From JBHHYN01 sp046757565 (lineage in GTDB: Bacteria; Pseudomonadota; Gammaproteobacteria; Eutrophobiales; Eutrophobiaceae), in the NCBI GenBank assembly GCA_046757565.1, contig JBHHYN010000002.1:1-64000 (forward strand): a DNA stretch of 64,000 nucleotides, in the 5' to 3' direction. The notes under the pieces were generated by a model. It was not told the DNA's origin, ran no database searches, and worked only from the letters and a program-made list of their open reading frames with translations. Positions 45,102-54,487 of this stretch are shown one piece after another (position 1 is the stretch's first letter; every line of letters begins with the position of its first letter). The position numbers were made by a program, and so were the translations under genes.

Positions 45102-45150
45102 AGTCGGGAGTGGAGAGTCATGGGTCCTGAGTCAAGAGTCGGGAGTCATG
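45102..45150. repeat. heptanucleotide array (AGTCNNG type)
   Basis: Seven consecutive 7-bp units, AGTCGGG, AGTGGAG, AGTCATG, GGTCCTG, AGTCAAG, AGTCGGG and AGTCATG, lie between the CheY-like gene and recJ. The period is exact over 49 bp while the unit sequence is degenerate (consensus AGTCNNG). The unit differs from those of the other arrays. Confidence 0.88.
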
Positions 45151-45255
45151 GCGGCTAGTTTTTGAACAATCACACAACTCAAGGCTTATGAGCCGTGATG
45201 CATGATTCACTGAATAGGCTTCATGTTTAATATTTCACGGCTATAATGGCGCGCC

Positions 45256-46980
45256 ATGCCGAGGTCCATCGTCCGCCGAAACTTATCCGATAACTGTACT
45301 CTTCCCGACTCACTCCATCCTGTCCTGCGCAGGATATACAGTGCCCGCAATGTTACCCACCCGGAGCAACTGGATTATTCTCTGGAGGGTCTGCTGCCCT
45401 ATCATGCGTTGCAGGGCATTGACCCGGCCGTGGCACTTCTGGTGGATGCATTGGAGCATGAAAAACGGATACTGATCGTTGCGGATTTCGATGCAGATGG
45501 CGCGACCGGTTGTGCACTGGGTATACGCGGGTTGACAGCGATGGGGGCTGCGGACTTGCACTATGTTGTCCCCAGCCGGTTTGAGTTTGGTTACGGTCTC
45601 AGTCCGGAGATCGTGGAGGTTGCCGCCGCACGCAAGCCGGACCTGCTCATTACGGTCGACAACGGTATTTCCAGTGTCGAGGGCGTGTACGTGGCCAGGG
45701 CGAAAGGGATGCAGGTGCTCATTACGGATCACCACCTGCCCGGCAAACAGTTACCGGATGCCGATGCTATCGTCAATCCTAATCAGCAGGGTGATACGTT
45801 CCCCAGCAAGTGCCTGGCGGGCGTGGGAGTGATGTTTTATGTGCTCGCTGCCCTGAGAGCGCATCTGCGGGAGGAAGGCTGGTTTGCAAGGCGCCATGTA
45901 CGGGAGCCGAATCTCGCTGCCTTACTGGATCTGGTGGCCCTGGGTACTGTCACCGATATCGTTCCGCTGGATCGGAATAACCGTATACTGGTCGCGCAGG
46001 GCCTGGAACGCATTCGTTGTGGCCGTTGCGTTCCCGGGATCAAGGCCCTGTTGAATGTTGCAAACCGGTCCGCCTCCAGGGTAACGGCCGGTGATCTGGG
46101 TTTTGTCATCGGACCGCGTCTGAATGCGGCAGGCAGACTGACTGACATGTCTCTGGGTATCGAATCCCTGTTATGTGACGATGACGCACAGGCCTTGACG
46201 ATAGCTGCTACGTTGGATGGACTTAACCGCGAACGGCGGGAGATTCAGCAAGAAATGCAGACGCTGGCGGAGACGCAAATGCCGCTTCTGGACGATAAAA
46301 ACAGCCCGCCCATGGGACTATGCCTCCATGACGCAACGTGGCATCAAGGCGTTGTCGGTATCCTCGCTTCAAGGATTAAAGATAAGTGGCATCGTCCCGT
46401 CGTTGCCTTTGCCAAAGACCATGATGGTTTGCTCAAGGGATCGGGACGTTCCGTTACCGGGGTGCACTTTCGGGATGCGCTGGACGCCATTGCCACGCGT
46501 GAGCCCGGTTTGATTGTCAAATTTGGTGGCCATGCCATGGCGGCGGGATTAACGATCCATGAGAAAAATTTCATACGCTTCAAGAATGCATTCGAGGGGG
46601 AGATGCAACGGCATCTCTCTGCGGATAACCTGCAGGGCACCCTGTACAGCGATGGAGAGTTGAGTGCCGAATACATCAGCCTGTCACTGGCTGAAGCCAT
46701 TTATCTGGGAGGGCCATGGGGACAGGGATTCCCCGAGCCTCTGTTCGATGGATTGTTCGAGATTGTGGAGCGCCGCATTGTCGCAGGCCGGCATTTGAAA
46801 ATGATTCTCAAACTACCCGGATCAGAGGATGATTATGATGCCATCGCTTTTTTCACAATCGACGAGGAGTGGCCCGACCCGGTCGATCGTGTGCAACTCG
46901 CCTATCGTTTGGTTATTAATAAATATCGCGGCCACAGCAGGCTGCAACTGCTCGTCGAACATGTTGAGCCGGTAACATAA
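45256..46980 (+). CDS. recJ: single-stranded-DNA exonuclease RecJ
   Basis: The 574-residue 5'-3' exonuclease works in recombination and mismatch repair. DHH-family metal ligands are seen in VADFDADGATG (about residues 75-85), TVDNGIS and ITDHHLPGK, with the DHHA1 motif GGHAMAAGLTI (about 424-434). FVIGPRLNAAGRL is also conserved. Length matches E. coli RecJ (577). The GCGCCATG start has no strong ribosome-binding site. It converges with the GGDEF gene, only 11 bp away. Functionally it links to mutS in this window. Confidence 0.96.
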   Translation: MPRSIVRRNLSDNCTLPDSLHPVLRRIYSARNVTHPEQLDYSLEGLLPYHALQGIDPAVALLVDALEHEKRILIVADFDADGATGCALGIRGLTAMGAADLHYVVPSRFEFGYGLSPEIVEVAAARKPDLLITVDNGISSVEGVYVARAKGMQVLITDHHLPGKQLPDADAIVNPNQQGDTFPSKCLAGVGVMFYVLAALRAHLREEGWFARRHVREPNLAALLDLVALGTVTDIVPLDRNNRILVAQGLERIRCGRCVPGIKALLNVANRSASRVTAGDLGFVIGPRLNAAGRLTDMSLGIESLLCDDDAQALTIAATLDGLNRERREIQQEMQTLAETQMPLLDDKNSPPMGLCLHDATWHQGVVGILASRIKDKWHRPVVAFAKDHDGLLKGSGRSVTGVHFRDALDAIATREPGLIVKFGGHAMAAGLTIHEKNFIRFKNAFEGEMQRHLSADNLQGTLYSDGELSAEYISLSLAEAIYLGGPWGQGFPEPLFDGLFEIVERRIVAGRHLKMILKLPGSEDDYDAIAFFTIDEEWPDPVDRVQLAYRLVINKYRGHSRLQLLVEHVEPVT

Positions 46981-46991
46981 AAAATAGTTAT

Positions 46992-48038
46992 CTATCCGGT
47001 CTGTTTTTTGCGATCGCGAGAGTCTTCCGCACTGAATATCTCCACGTCAGAGTTCCGATTATCAGAAGTCTGTAGTGACAGGTCATACAAAACGATGCGG
47101 TTGCGTCCACCTTCCTTTGCCTGGTACAGGGCCTTGTCAGCGGCATCAAGCAGTGTGCTTGGTGGCAGACCCGGCTGAATGCATACATATCCCGTGCTGA
47201 CGGTCACTTTTTCCCCTCTGGGGAATCTGTAATATTCGACACTTTCACGAAAACGATTCAGGGCCGCCAGGACGCCCTTCTGATCGATGTCATTGAGTAT
47301 GACAATGAACTCTTCGCCTCCATAGCGAAACAACAGGTCATTATAGCGAAAGGTTTTCTGCATAATGCGCGCAAACAGAAGCAGTATCTCATCGCCATAG
47401 AGGTGGCCGAAGGAGTCATTTATCTTTTTGAAGTGGTCGATGTCCAGCATCGCCAGCCAGGAATTTTTGTCAGTATCGTCTTTTCGCCGGGAATCGTCCC
47501 AGCATGACTGCAGCACCTTGATAATGCGGTCGTTGAAGGCTTTACGGTTGAGCAGACCTGTGAGTGTATCGTGTGCGTTACTTTCGGCCTGGATCGAGAG
47601 GTTCTGATAGAGCGCCAGCAGGAAATCGATCCTGTCCTGGTCAGAAGCAGTAACCGGTGCGTCATTGACAATAAGGAAGCGGCTGAGACCCTCATAGGCC
47701 GTCAATGGGATCACTCCGTCGTAGCCTGCCTCACTCTTCTCCGAAGAGGATAATTGCAAAGCGTTCGTTAACCACGGTATTTCCCGGGAATCGCCGCTGA
47801 TTACAAAATGCTTATCACGCAGGGAAAACTCGTAGACGCTTAGGGCGCCGGGATCATCGAAGGCTTGAGGCGTGCCGTTACTTCTGATCTCATACAACCT
47901 GGCGGATTGGACGCTGTCGAGACTGTTCAGGATCTCCAGCAGGACCGCGGACAGGGAGAGGAAGTCCCGTTGCCGGGTCAGGCGTATGGCGGCCTCTCTA
48001 TCCGGGTCGGGCAAGCGGCTGGGTGTCTCTGTTGTCAT
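46992..48038 (-). CDS. diguanylate cyclase (GGEEF)
   Basis: The 348-residue protein has an N-terminal sensory part (about 1-170) with no recognised fold and a C-terminal GGDEF domain. The active site reads GGEEF (FRYGGEEFIVIL), a functional variant. The RYND sequence five residues before it fits the RxxD inhibitory site. KVTVSTGYVCI and ALYQAKEGGRNRI complete the domain. The ATG at 48038 was chosen because a longer frame from 48107 lacks a ribosome-binding site. It should make c-di-GMP in the cytoplasm. It is divergent from the GGDEF/EAL gene at 48339. Confidence 0.9.
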   Translation of the reverse strand: MTTETPSRLPDPDREAAIRLTRQRDFLSLSAVLLEILNSLDSVQSARLYEIRSNGTPQAFDDPGALSVYEFSLRDKHFVISGDSREIPWLTNALQLSSSEKSEAGYDGVIPLTAYEGLSRFLIVNDAPVTASDQDRIDFLLALYQNLSIQAESNAHDTLTGLLNRKAFNDRIIKVLQSCWDDSRRKDDTDKNSWLAMLDIDHFKKINDSFGHLYGDEILLLFARIMQKTFRYNDLLFRYGGEEFIVILNDIDQKGVLAALNRFRESVEYYRFPRGEKVTVSTGYVCIQPGLPPSTLLDAADKALYQAKEGGRNRIVLYDLSLQTSDNRNSDVEIFSAEDSRDRKKQTG

Positions 48039-48186
48039 GGTTTTTTTGTGTTGCACTGGCACGACAGGCAGCAAACTGCAGGCCAATGCCGGGAAGCATG
48101 CGTACATAAAGATAGGTACAGGAAGTTCCTACCTTATACGAACAGGGTCCTGACGGTCAATCGCAATGTCAAGCAACGAGGTATCT

Positions 48187-48267
48187 TTGGCCATCGGATT
48201 TGAGTGCAGGCAGCTCAAGTTTGGCCATTATCGGCCGCTAAACTGTTGGCTAAATGGCCAATCCGAT
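48187..48267. promoter_or_regulatory. inverted TTGGCCAT motifs between two divergent c-di-GMP genes
   Basis: TTGGCCAT occurs at 48187-48194. TTGGCCATT (48221-48229) and its perfect complement AATGGCCAA (48253-48261) form a 9-bp inverted pair. ATCGGATT (48193-48200) and its complement AATCCGAT (48260-48267) add a second inverted pair. The site is midway in the 300-bp divergent promoter region. It could be an operator shared by both genes; no regulator is identified. Confidence 0.4.
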
Positions 48268-48338
48268 CCGGTTATATCTGTGCCGGTGACGGCTCTCAGG
48301 TAGTGTATCGAGTCCAGTTCAACCCTGAATAATTCTGA

Positions 48339-50072
48339 ATGCGCGAGAAGCCTAAAATTAAACTCCTGTTACTGGAGGACAATGCCGGTGATGTCCGGTT
48401 GATTATGGAATCATTGTCGCACGATTGCCCCGGAAAATATGACATAACAACTGCTGATCGAATAACAAAGGGAATTGAGTTGTTGAAGGACCATGATTTT
48501 GATGTCGTCCTGACCGAAATGTCGCTTCCTGACTCTGGCGAATCTGGCTCAATCGACATCATTCAAGATGCATATTCGGGTTTACCACTGGTCGTATTAA
48601 GCAGCGACGAAGGTGAAAACCTGGCTGCGCAGATAGTGAAGTCTGGCGCACAGGATTATCTTGTTAAGGGTCAGGGAGACGGTCATCTTGTCGACAGGGC
48701 AATCCGCTATGCTATAGAACGAAAACAGATCGAACAGGGACTCAGTTATCTCACCCGGTACGATGCCCTGACGGGTCTGGCTAATCGCCTGTTATGCCGC
48801 GAACGTTTAAGCAGGGCATTGATCAGGGCGGACAGAAATGAGTCACTCATCGCATTGATGTTTATCGATCTGGACCGCTTCAAGAACATAAATAATATTC
48901 TGGGACATGATGCCGGCGATAAACTGCTGATTGAAGCCGGTAACAGGATGCGAAGCTGTATCCGTGAAGGAGATACAATCGCCAGACCAGGCGGTGATGA
49001 ATTTACAATCATTCTTGAGGGTATCAAACAGGTTGATGATGCGGCCACAGTTGCAGACAAGATAATGCAAGCAATGGTGCCGGCTTTCAATCTGGATGGT
49101 CAGGATGTGTATGTGACACCCAGCATCGGCATCACAATTTATCCACTGGACGGAAGATCTGAAAACAGTTTATTGAAAAACGCCGATGCGGCGATGTATC
49201 GTGCCAAGGAACAGGGCCGTAACGGTTTCCAGTTCTACACGGCAGGTATGAATACCAAAACAATCAAGCGGCTCGAGCTGGAGGCGGAACTCCGCCAGGC
49301 CCTGGTCAATAATGAATTTGTACTCTATTACCAGCCAAGGGTCGATATAGACAGTGGTGAAATAATTGGTGTCGAGGCATTAATTCGCTGGCGTCGCAAG
49401 GAACATGGCCTGGTGTCGCCGCTTGAATTTATCCCTCTTGCAGAAGAGACGGGTCTCATCGTACCCATCGGCGAATGGGCAATCAGGACCGCCTGCAGGC
49501 AGATTTCCACCTTGCAGTCGGCCGGATTTGATCATTTATGCATGTCTGTGAATCTGTCCGCCCGGCAATTCAGGGAATCTGATGTGGTGAAAACGATACT
49601 GGAATCAGCAATTCACGCCAGTATCGAACCGGAAAACATAGATATTGAGATCACTGAAAGCATGTTGATGGACGATACGGAAGCAAGTAATACGATACTT
49701 AAACAACTCAAAGAACATGGGTTGAGTATATCAATAGACGATTTTGGAACAGGTTATTGCTCTCTCAGTTATCTGAAGCGTTTCAATATCGATACGTTAA
49801 AAATTGATCAATCCTTTGTCCGTGATATTACAACAAGCCCTGACGATGCCGCCATGGTTGCAGCTATTATCTCCCTTGGAAGGAGTTTGCGTCTTACTGT
49901 CGTTGCTGAGGGAGTAGAGACCGAAGAACAACTCGTTTTTCTCAAAGCCAATGGGTGCCATGAGGCCCAGGGCTTTTTGTTCGGTAAACCGTTATCTTCC
50001 GGTGAATTTATACGATTGCTGGAGCAAAGGAACCGTATTCAGTCACGGGAACCAGTCGTCCGTTTGGCCTGA
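48339..50072 (+). CDS. receiver-GGDEF-EAL protein
   Basis: The 577-residue protein has a receiver domain (about 5-125), a GGDEF domain (about 138-300) and an EAL domain (about 310-565). The receiver has its acidic pocket (Glu13-Asp14) and Lys110, but the phosphoacceptor position is Glu60 (VVLTEMSLPD), a change that may mimic phosphorylation. GGDEF is intact (218-222) with RxxD (REGD) before it. The EAL motif is intact (346-348, GVEALIRW), with ITESMLM, DDFGTGY, LKIDQSF and EGVET present. Both synthesis and hydrolysis of c-di-GMP are possible. Confidence 0.93.
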   Translation: MREKPKIKLLLLEDNAGDVRLIMESLSHDCPGKYDITTADRITKGIELLKDHDFDVVLTEMSLPDSGESGSIDIIQDAYSGLPLVVLSSDEGENLAAQIVKSGAQDYLVKGQGDGHLVDRAIRYAIERKQIEQGLSYLTRYDALTGLANRLLCRERLSRALIRADRNESLIALMFIDLDRFKNINNILGHDAGDKLLIEAGNRMRSCIREGDTIARPGGDEFTIILEGIKQVDDAATVADKIMQAMVPAFNLDGQDVYVTPSIGITIYPLDGRSENSLLKNADAAMYRAKEQGRNGFQFYTAGMNTKTIKRLELEAELRQALVNNEFVLYYQPRVDIDSGEIIGVEALIRWRRKEHGLVSPLEFIPLAEETGLIVPIGEWAIRTACRQISTLQSAGFDHLCMSVNLSARQFRESDVVKTILESAIHASIEPENIDIEITESMLMDDTEASNTILKQLKEHGLSISIDDFGTGYCSLSYLKRFNIDTLKIDQSFVRDITTSPDDAAMVAAIISLGRSLRLTVVAEGVETEEQLVFLKANGCHEAQGFLFGKPLSSGEFIRLLEQRNRIQSREPVVRLA

Positions 50073-50202
50073 TCGGGTTCGGCGTCCGTGTTCCAAGGTC
50101 GGATCTGAATACCCTTTCGTAGAAATCAAATAAAGGATCCTGTATACCGGAACATTGATCAGGTAGAATAAGAGACTGTTATTTTTTAATAGTATAAATG
50201 GA

Positions 50203-51301
50203 ATGTTAGAAATTAATCCTGAAATTTCCCAAATCAAGGTCATGCAAGAGCGAATAGACGCTCTCAGGGGGTATCTTTGAGTACGGAAACAAATCTGATC
50301 GTCTGTTCGAGATCAATCGTGAATTAGAAGACCCGGATATATGGAATAATCCCAGGAGAGCGCAGGACCTGGGCAGGGAACGGGCCGCTCTCGAAAAAGT
50401 GGTGGGGACTATCGATAAACTCGATACTGCCCTGTCTGATGTTGGAGAGCTGCTGGATCTGGCCAGGGAAGAGAATGACGAAGAGGTGGCTGCGGTCGTC
50501 AGCAGAGAACTTGAGGATCTGGAAAAGCAGGTATCGGCTCTTGAGTTTCACCGTATGTTTTCCGGTGAGATGGACCCGAATAACGCATTCATGGACATCC
50601 AGTCGGGATCAGGCGGTACCGAGGCTCAGGATTGGGCGGAAATGATACTGCGGATGTATCTGCGTTGGGGTGAGCAACGTGGATTCAAGACGGAATTGAT
50701 AGAAGTCTCTGCCGGGGACATTGCCGGAATCAAGAGTGCTACGATTCGATTTGAAGGGGAGTATGCTTATGGCTGGACACGAACTGAAACCGGCATTCAC
50801 CGTCTGGTAAGGAAATCCCCGTTTGACTCGGGAAACCGCAGGCATACGTCTTTTGCCTCGGTATTCGTATCCCCGGAAATCGATGACAGTATCCAGGTTG
50901 ATATCAATCCGGCTGATTTGCGAATCGATACCTACCGCGCAAGTGGAGCCGGTGGGCAGCATGTCAATAAAACGGATTCTGCAGTGCGCCTGACACACTT
51001 GCCCAGCGGGATTGTTGTGCAATGTCAGAATGAACGTTCCCAGCACAAGAACAGGGATCAGGCGATGAAGCAATTACGGGCGAAACTCTACGAGTTGGAA
51101 TTGCAAAAACGCAATTCTGAAATTCAGGCTGTGGAGGATTCCAAGGCTGATATCGGTTGGGGAAACCAGATCCGATCTTACGTTCTGGACCAGTCACGAA
51201 TCAAGGACCTGCGTACCGGTGTCGAAGCAACCAACACACAGGCGGTATTGAATGGTGATCTGGACGAATTTATCGAGGCCAGTCTCAAGGCAGGGGTGTA
51301 A
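50203..51301 (+). CDS. prfB: peptide chain release factor 2 with programmed frameshift
   Basis: The gene has two parts. Codons 1-25 ([10 protein letters not shown]...LRGYL) run to an in-frame TGA at 50278-50280, and a +1 shift there joins the second frame (50279-51301, 340 residues). The total is 365 residues, the same as E. coli RF2. The tripeptide anticodon SPF (RKSPFDSG) and the catalytic GGQ (GAGGQHVNK) are present. RF2 releases peptides at UGA and UAA. The shift at the UGA provides autoregulation by RF2 level. A call of the second frame alone would lose the N-terminus. It is followed by lysS, the usual order. Confidence 0.97.
50266..50281 (+). promoter_or_regulatory. programmed +1 frameshift site of prfB
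   Basis: AGGGGGTATCTTTGAG contains the internal Shine-Dalgarno-like AGGGGG, the slippery CTT codon and the UGA stop, exactly as in E. coli prfB. The first codon after the shift is GAG (Glu) where E. coli has GAC (Asp), because the base after TGA is G rather than C. The spacing from AGGGGG to CTT is canonical. Confidence 0.97.
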
Positions 51302-51305
51302 GTAG

Positions 51306-51355
51306 AAAGTGAAAAGTGAAAAGTGAAAAGTGAAAAAATAGAAAGTGACAAGTGA
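51306..51355. repeat. heptanucleotide array (AAAGTGA type) containing the lysS start codon
   Basis: Four AAAGTGA units (51306-51333), an irregular 8-bp AAAAATAG, then AAAGTGA (51342-51348) and CAAGTGA (51349-51355). The GTG of the last unit (51352-51354) is the lysS start codon, and the previous unit provides the in-frame TGA stop (51346-51348). The array occupies the whole prfB-lysS gap. Its last ten bases (ACAAGTGACG) recur at window positions 1-10. Confidence 0.92.
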
Positions 51356-52839
51356 CGAACAATAACGAAAATGAATTAATTGCCCAACGGCGCGAAAAGC
51401 TGGTAAAACTACGTGAACGGGGCAGCGCCTATCCAAATGCGTTCAAGCGTGATGCACTGGCCGGCGATCTGCATGCCCGTTATGACGCCCTGGACAAGGC
51501 CACCCTGGAGTCCGATCCGGTCCGCGTAAGGGTTGCGGGACGGATGATGAGCCGCCGGGTTATGGGCAAGGCTTCGTTTGCGCATTTGCAGGATATGTCA
51601 GATCGGATCCAGCTCTATGTCAGATGCGACGATTTGCCTGAAGGATTCTATACCGAATTCAAACAGTGGGATATTGGCGATATCATAGGAGCGGAAGGAA
51701 ACCTGTTCAAAACGAATAAAGGAGAGCTGTCCGTGCATACAGAAGCCATGTATCTGTTAACAAAATCCCTGCGTCCACTACCGGAAAAATTTCATGGCCT
51801 GACCGATCAGGAGACACGCTATCGCCAGCGTTATCTGGATCTGATCTCCAATGAAGATACACGCCGTGCCTTTGTCATACGTTCACAGGTCATCGAGTTT
51901 CTTCGCACTTATCTGAAAGGGCATGGTTTCATTGAAGTCGAGACACCAATGATGCATGCAATTCCGGGTGGTGCAGCGGCGCGGCCGTTCATTACACACC
52001 ATAATTCACTGGACATGGAACTCTATCTGCGGATAGCGCCGGAGTTATATCTGAAGAGATTGGTCATTGGCGGCATGGAGAAGGTCTTCGAGATTAATCG
52101 TAGTTTTCGTAATGAGGGATTATCGCCAAGGCACAATCCCGAATTCACCATGCTCGAATTTTACCAGGCGTATGCGGATTTTAATGATTTAATGGACCTT
52201 ACGGAAGATCTGATGCGAACGCTTGTACAACAGATCAACGGCGATACGGGTATTGAATATCAGGGCGAAAAGTACGATGTCAGTGCGCCGTTTAACAGGA
52301 TGGCGTTACGGGAGTCAATACTGCGCTTTAACACGGATTTACAGGAGACGGATCTTCAGTCTCTGGATGACTTAAGAAAAATAGCCGGGGCCCTGGATAT
52401 CCACGTGGAGGAAAATTTCGGGATTGGCAAGCTCCAGCTCGAGATATTTGAAAAGACGGTGGAATCCAGATTGAGAGAACCTACATTTATCACCGCTTAT
52501 CCTGTTGAGGTCTCACCACTGGCGCGTATGAGTGAAACTGACCCTTCCGTCGCTGACCGTTTTGAATTCTTCATCGGTGGCCGTGAATTGGCAAACGGGT
52601 TTTCTGAACTTAACGACCCGGATGACCAGGCCGATCGGTTTCGCAAGCAGGTGAAAAACAAGGAAGCCGGTGACGAAGAGGCCATGCATTATGATGCCGA
52701 TTATATAACGGCTTTGGAATACGGCATGCCGCCGACAGCCGGGGAGGGGATAGGTATTGACAGGCTGGTGATGTTACTCACCGATTCGGCATCCATAAGG
52801 GATGTCATATTATTTCCGCATATGCGTGTAAAAGATTAA
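51352..52839 (+). CDS. lysS: lysyl-tRNA synthetase, class II
   Basis: The 495-residue enzyme has an N-terminal OB-fold anticodon domain (about 40-150, [20 protein letters not shown]) and a class II catalytic domain with motif 1 around [18 protein letters not shown], motif 2 [16 protein letters not shown] and motif 3 [11 protein letters not shown]. It charges tRNA-Lys. The GTG at 51352 is the only usable start, because a TGA lies two codons upstream in frame. There is no conventional ribosome-binding site; the purine-rich AAAGTGA array takes its place. The order prfB-lysS is conserved in Gammaproteobacteria. Confidence 0.97.
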   Translation: MTNNNENELIAQRREKLVKLRERGSAYPNAFKRDALAGDLHARYDALDKATLESDPVRVRVAGRMMSRRVMGKASFAHLQDMSDRIQLYVRCDDLPEGFYTEFKQWDIGDIIGAEGNLFKTNKGELSVHTEAMYLLTKSLRPLPEKFHGLTDQETRYRQRYLDLISNEDTRRAFVIRSQVIEFLRTYLKGHGFIEVETPMMHAIPGGAAARPFITHHNSLDMELYLRIAPELYLKRLVIGGMEKVFEINRSFRNEGLSPRHNPEFTMLEFYQAYADFNDLMDLTEDLMRTLVQQINGDTGIEYQGEKYDVSAPFNRMALRESILRFNTDLQETDLQSLDDLRKIAGALDIHVEENFGIGKLQLEIFEKTVESRLREPTFITAYPVEVSPLARMSETDPSVADRFEFFIGGRELANGFSELNDPDDQADRFRKQVKNKEAGDEEAMHYDADYITALEYGMPPTAGEGIGIDRLVMLLTDSASIRDVILFPHMRVKD

Positions 52840-52978
52840 GGACCCCTGTTCAATTCAGAACTTGCTTGCCTATTTGTTGTCTTCTTTACAGACCAGACAT
52901 CCACCTGGCCTGGGAGCCTGTGCCTCCCTGCACTTGCAGTATAAGCCTGACTCTGGTTAAAAAGAGGAAACAGTTACC

Positions 52979-54487
52979 ATGTCAGAACAGATGCAATCCT
53001 TGCTGCTCCCGGCATTGGAGTTTATGGCCGTGGTTTTTACCTTATCAGTCGGACTGATAGTACTGGGAATAGTGATCCTGTATGTGATGGATGTCAAACA
53101 GACCAAACATGCAATCCGGCGTAATTATCCCGTATTGGGCCGTTTCCGTTATCTGTTCGAGCATCTGGGAGAGTTTTTCAGGCAGTATTTTTTTGCCATG
53201 GACCGGGAGGAAATGCCATTCAACAGGGCGCAGCGTTCCTGGGTCTACCGGGCCGCAAAGGACCTGGATAATACGGTGGCGTTTGGTTCTACACGCGACT
53301 TGCGACCTCCCGGCACCGTTTTATTTGTTAACTGTCCCTATCCGACCCTGGGTGTGGACACCGTTGAAACGGAACCTGCGATCATCGGGCCGTTCTGTAA
53401 AAAGCCTTATGCAACCTCATCGCTGGTTAATGTATCCGGAATGAGTTTTGGCGCCATTTCAAAACCCGCTGTGTTGGCCCTGTCAAACGGCGCCAGGATG
53501 GCAGGTTGCTGGTTGAATACCGGAGAAGGCGGGTTGTCACCGTATCATCTGGAGGGAGGGGCGGATATTGTTTTTCAGATAGGCACCGCCAAGTACGGTG
53601 TCCGGAACGAGCAAGGGGGACTCTCTGAAGAAAAACTCAGGGACATCGCCCGTCATGCCCAGGTCAGAATGTTTGAGATCAAGTTAAGCCAGGGGGCGAA
53701 GCCGGGGAAGGGGGGTATCCTGCCTGGTTGCAAGGTCACCCGTGAGATCGCGGGGGTCCGTGGTATAGCGGCCGGCAAAGACTCTATCAGTCCAAACCGT
53801 CATCCGGAGATAAACAATAATACCCAACTGCTTGAAATGATTGACCGTGTCCGATCAGTCACCGGTAAACCCGTAGGGTTTAAGGCGGTCATCGGTGCCT
53901 ATGGCTGGCTGGATTCCCTGTTCAAGGATATTAATAAAGCTGGAATGGAATCGGCCCCGGATTTTATCTCCGTGGACAGTGCGGATGGAGGCACGGGCGC
54001 TGCACCGATGCCCTTGATTGATGATATGGGTCTGCCGCTGCGCGAAAGCCTGCCATTACTCGTCGATAAACTGATTAAGTATGGTTTGCGCGACAGGATA
54101 AAAGTCATCGCTTCCGGAAAGCTTGTAACGCCGACAGATGTTGCCTGGGCGTTATGCATGGGTACGGATTTCGTCGTCTCGGCACGGGGTTTTCTGTTCG
54201 CGCTGGGTTGTATCCAGGCTATGCAGTGTAATAAAAACACTTGCCCGACCGGGATCACTACTCATAACAAAAAACTGCAGAGAGGGCTGGATATCACGGA
54301 TAAGGCGGTTCGGGTGATGCACTATGTCAAAAACATCAACAAGGGCGTCGGCATCATAGCCCATTCATGCGGCGTTAATACACCTCACGAGCTCAAACGT
54401 TATCATTGCCGTATTGTTACCGGCAATGGGTTATCTGTTCCGCTTGATGAACTGTTCCCCGAGGTCCGGCAAAACAGCGTGAACTAA
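52979..54487 (+). CDS. membrane-associated FMN-binding glutamate synthase family protein
   Basis: The 502-residue protein has an N-terminal membrane helix (about residues 13-38) followed by a glutamate-synthase-like FMN-binding barrel. NVSGMSFGAISKPA, WLNTGEGGLSPYH, KLSQGAKPGKGG, SVDSADGGTGAAP and the cysteine motif CNKNTCPTGITTH are typical of GltB-type central domains. No glutamine amidotransferase domain is present, so it is not a full glutamate synthase; the physiological reaction of this group is not well defined. An AAGAGGAAAC ribosome-binding site precedes the ATG. It lies 139 bp after lysS and may be a separate unit. Confidence 0.88.
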   Translation: MSEQMQSLLLPALEFMAVVFTLSVGLIVLGIVILYVMDVKQTKHAIRRNYPVLGRFRYLFEHLGEFFRQYFFAMDREEMPFNRAQRSWVYRAAKDLDNTVAFGSTRDLRPPGTVLFVNCPYPTLGVDTVETEPAIIGPFCKKPYATSSLVNVSGMSFGAISKPAVLALSNGARMAGCWLNTGEGGLSPYHLEGGADIVFQIGTAKYGVRNEQGGLSEEKLRDIARHAQVRMFEIKLSQGAKPGKGGILPGCKVTREIAGVRGIAAGKDSISPNRHPEINNNTQLLEMIDRVRSVTGKPVGFKAVIGAYGWLDSLFKDINKAGMESAPDFISVDSADGGTGAAPMPLIDDMGLPLRESLPLLVDKLIKYGLRDRIKVIASGKLVTPTDVAWALCMGTDFVVSARGFLFALGCIQAMQCNKNTCPTGITTHNKKLQRGLDITDKAVRVMHYVKNINKGVGIIAHSCGVNTPHELKRYHCRIVTGNGLSVPLDELFPEVRQNSVN

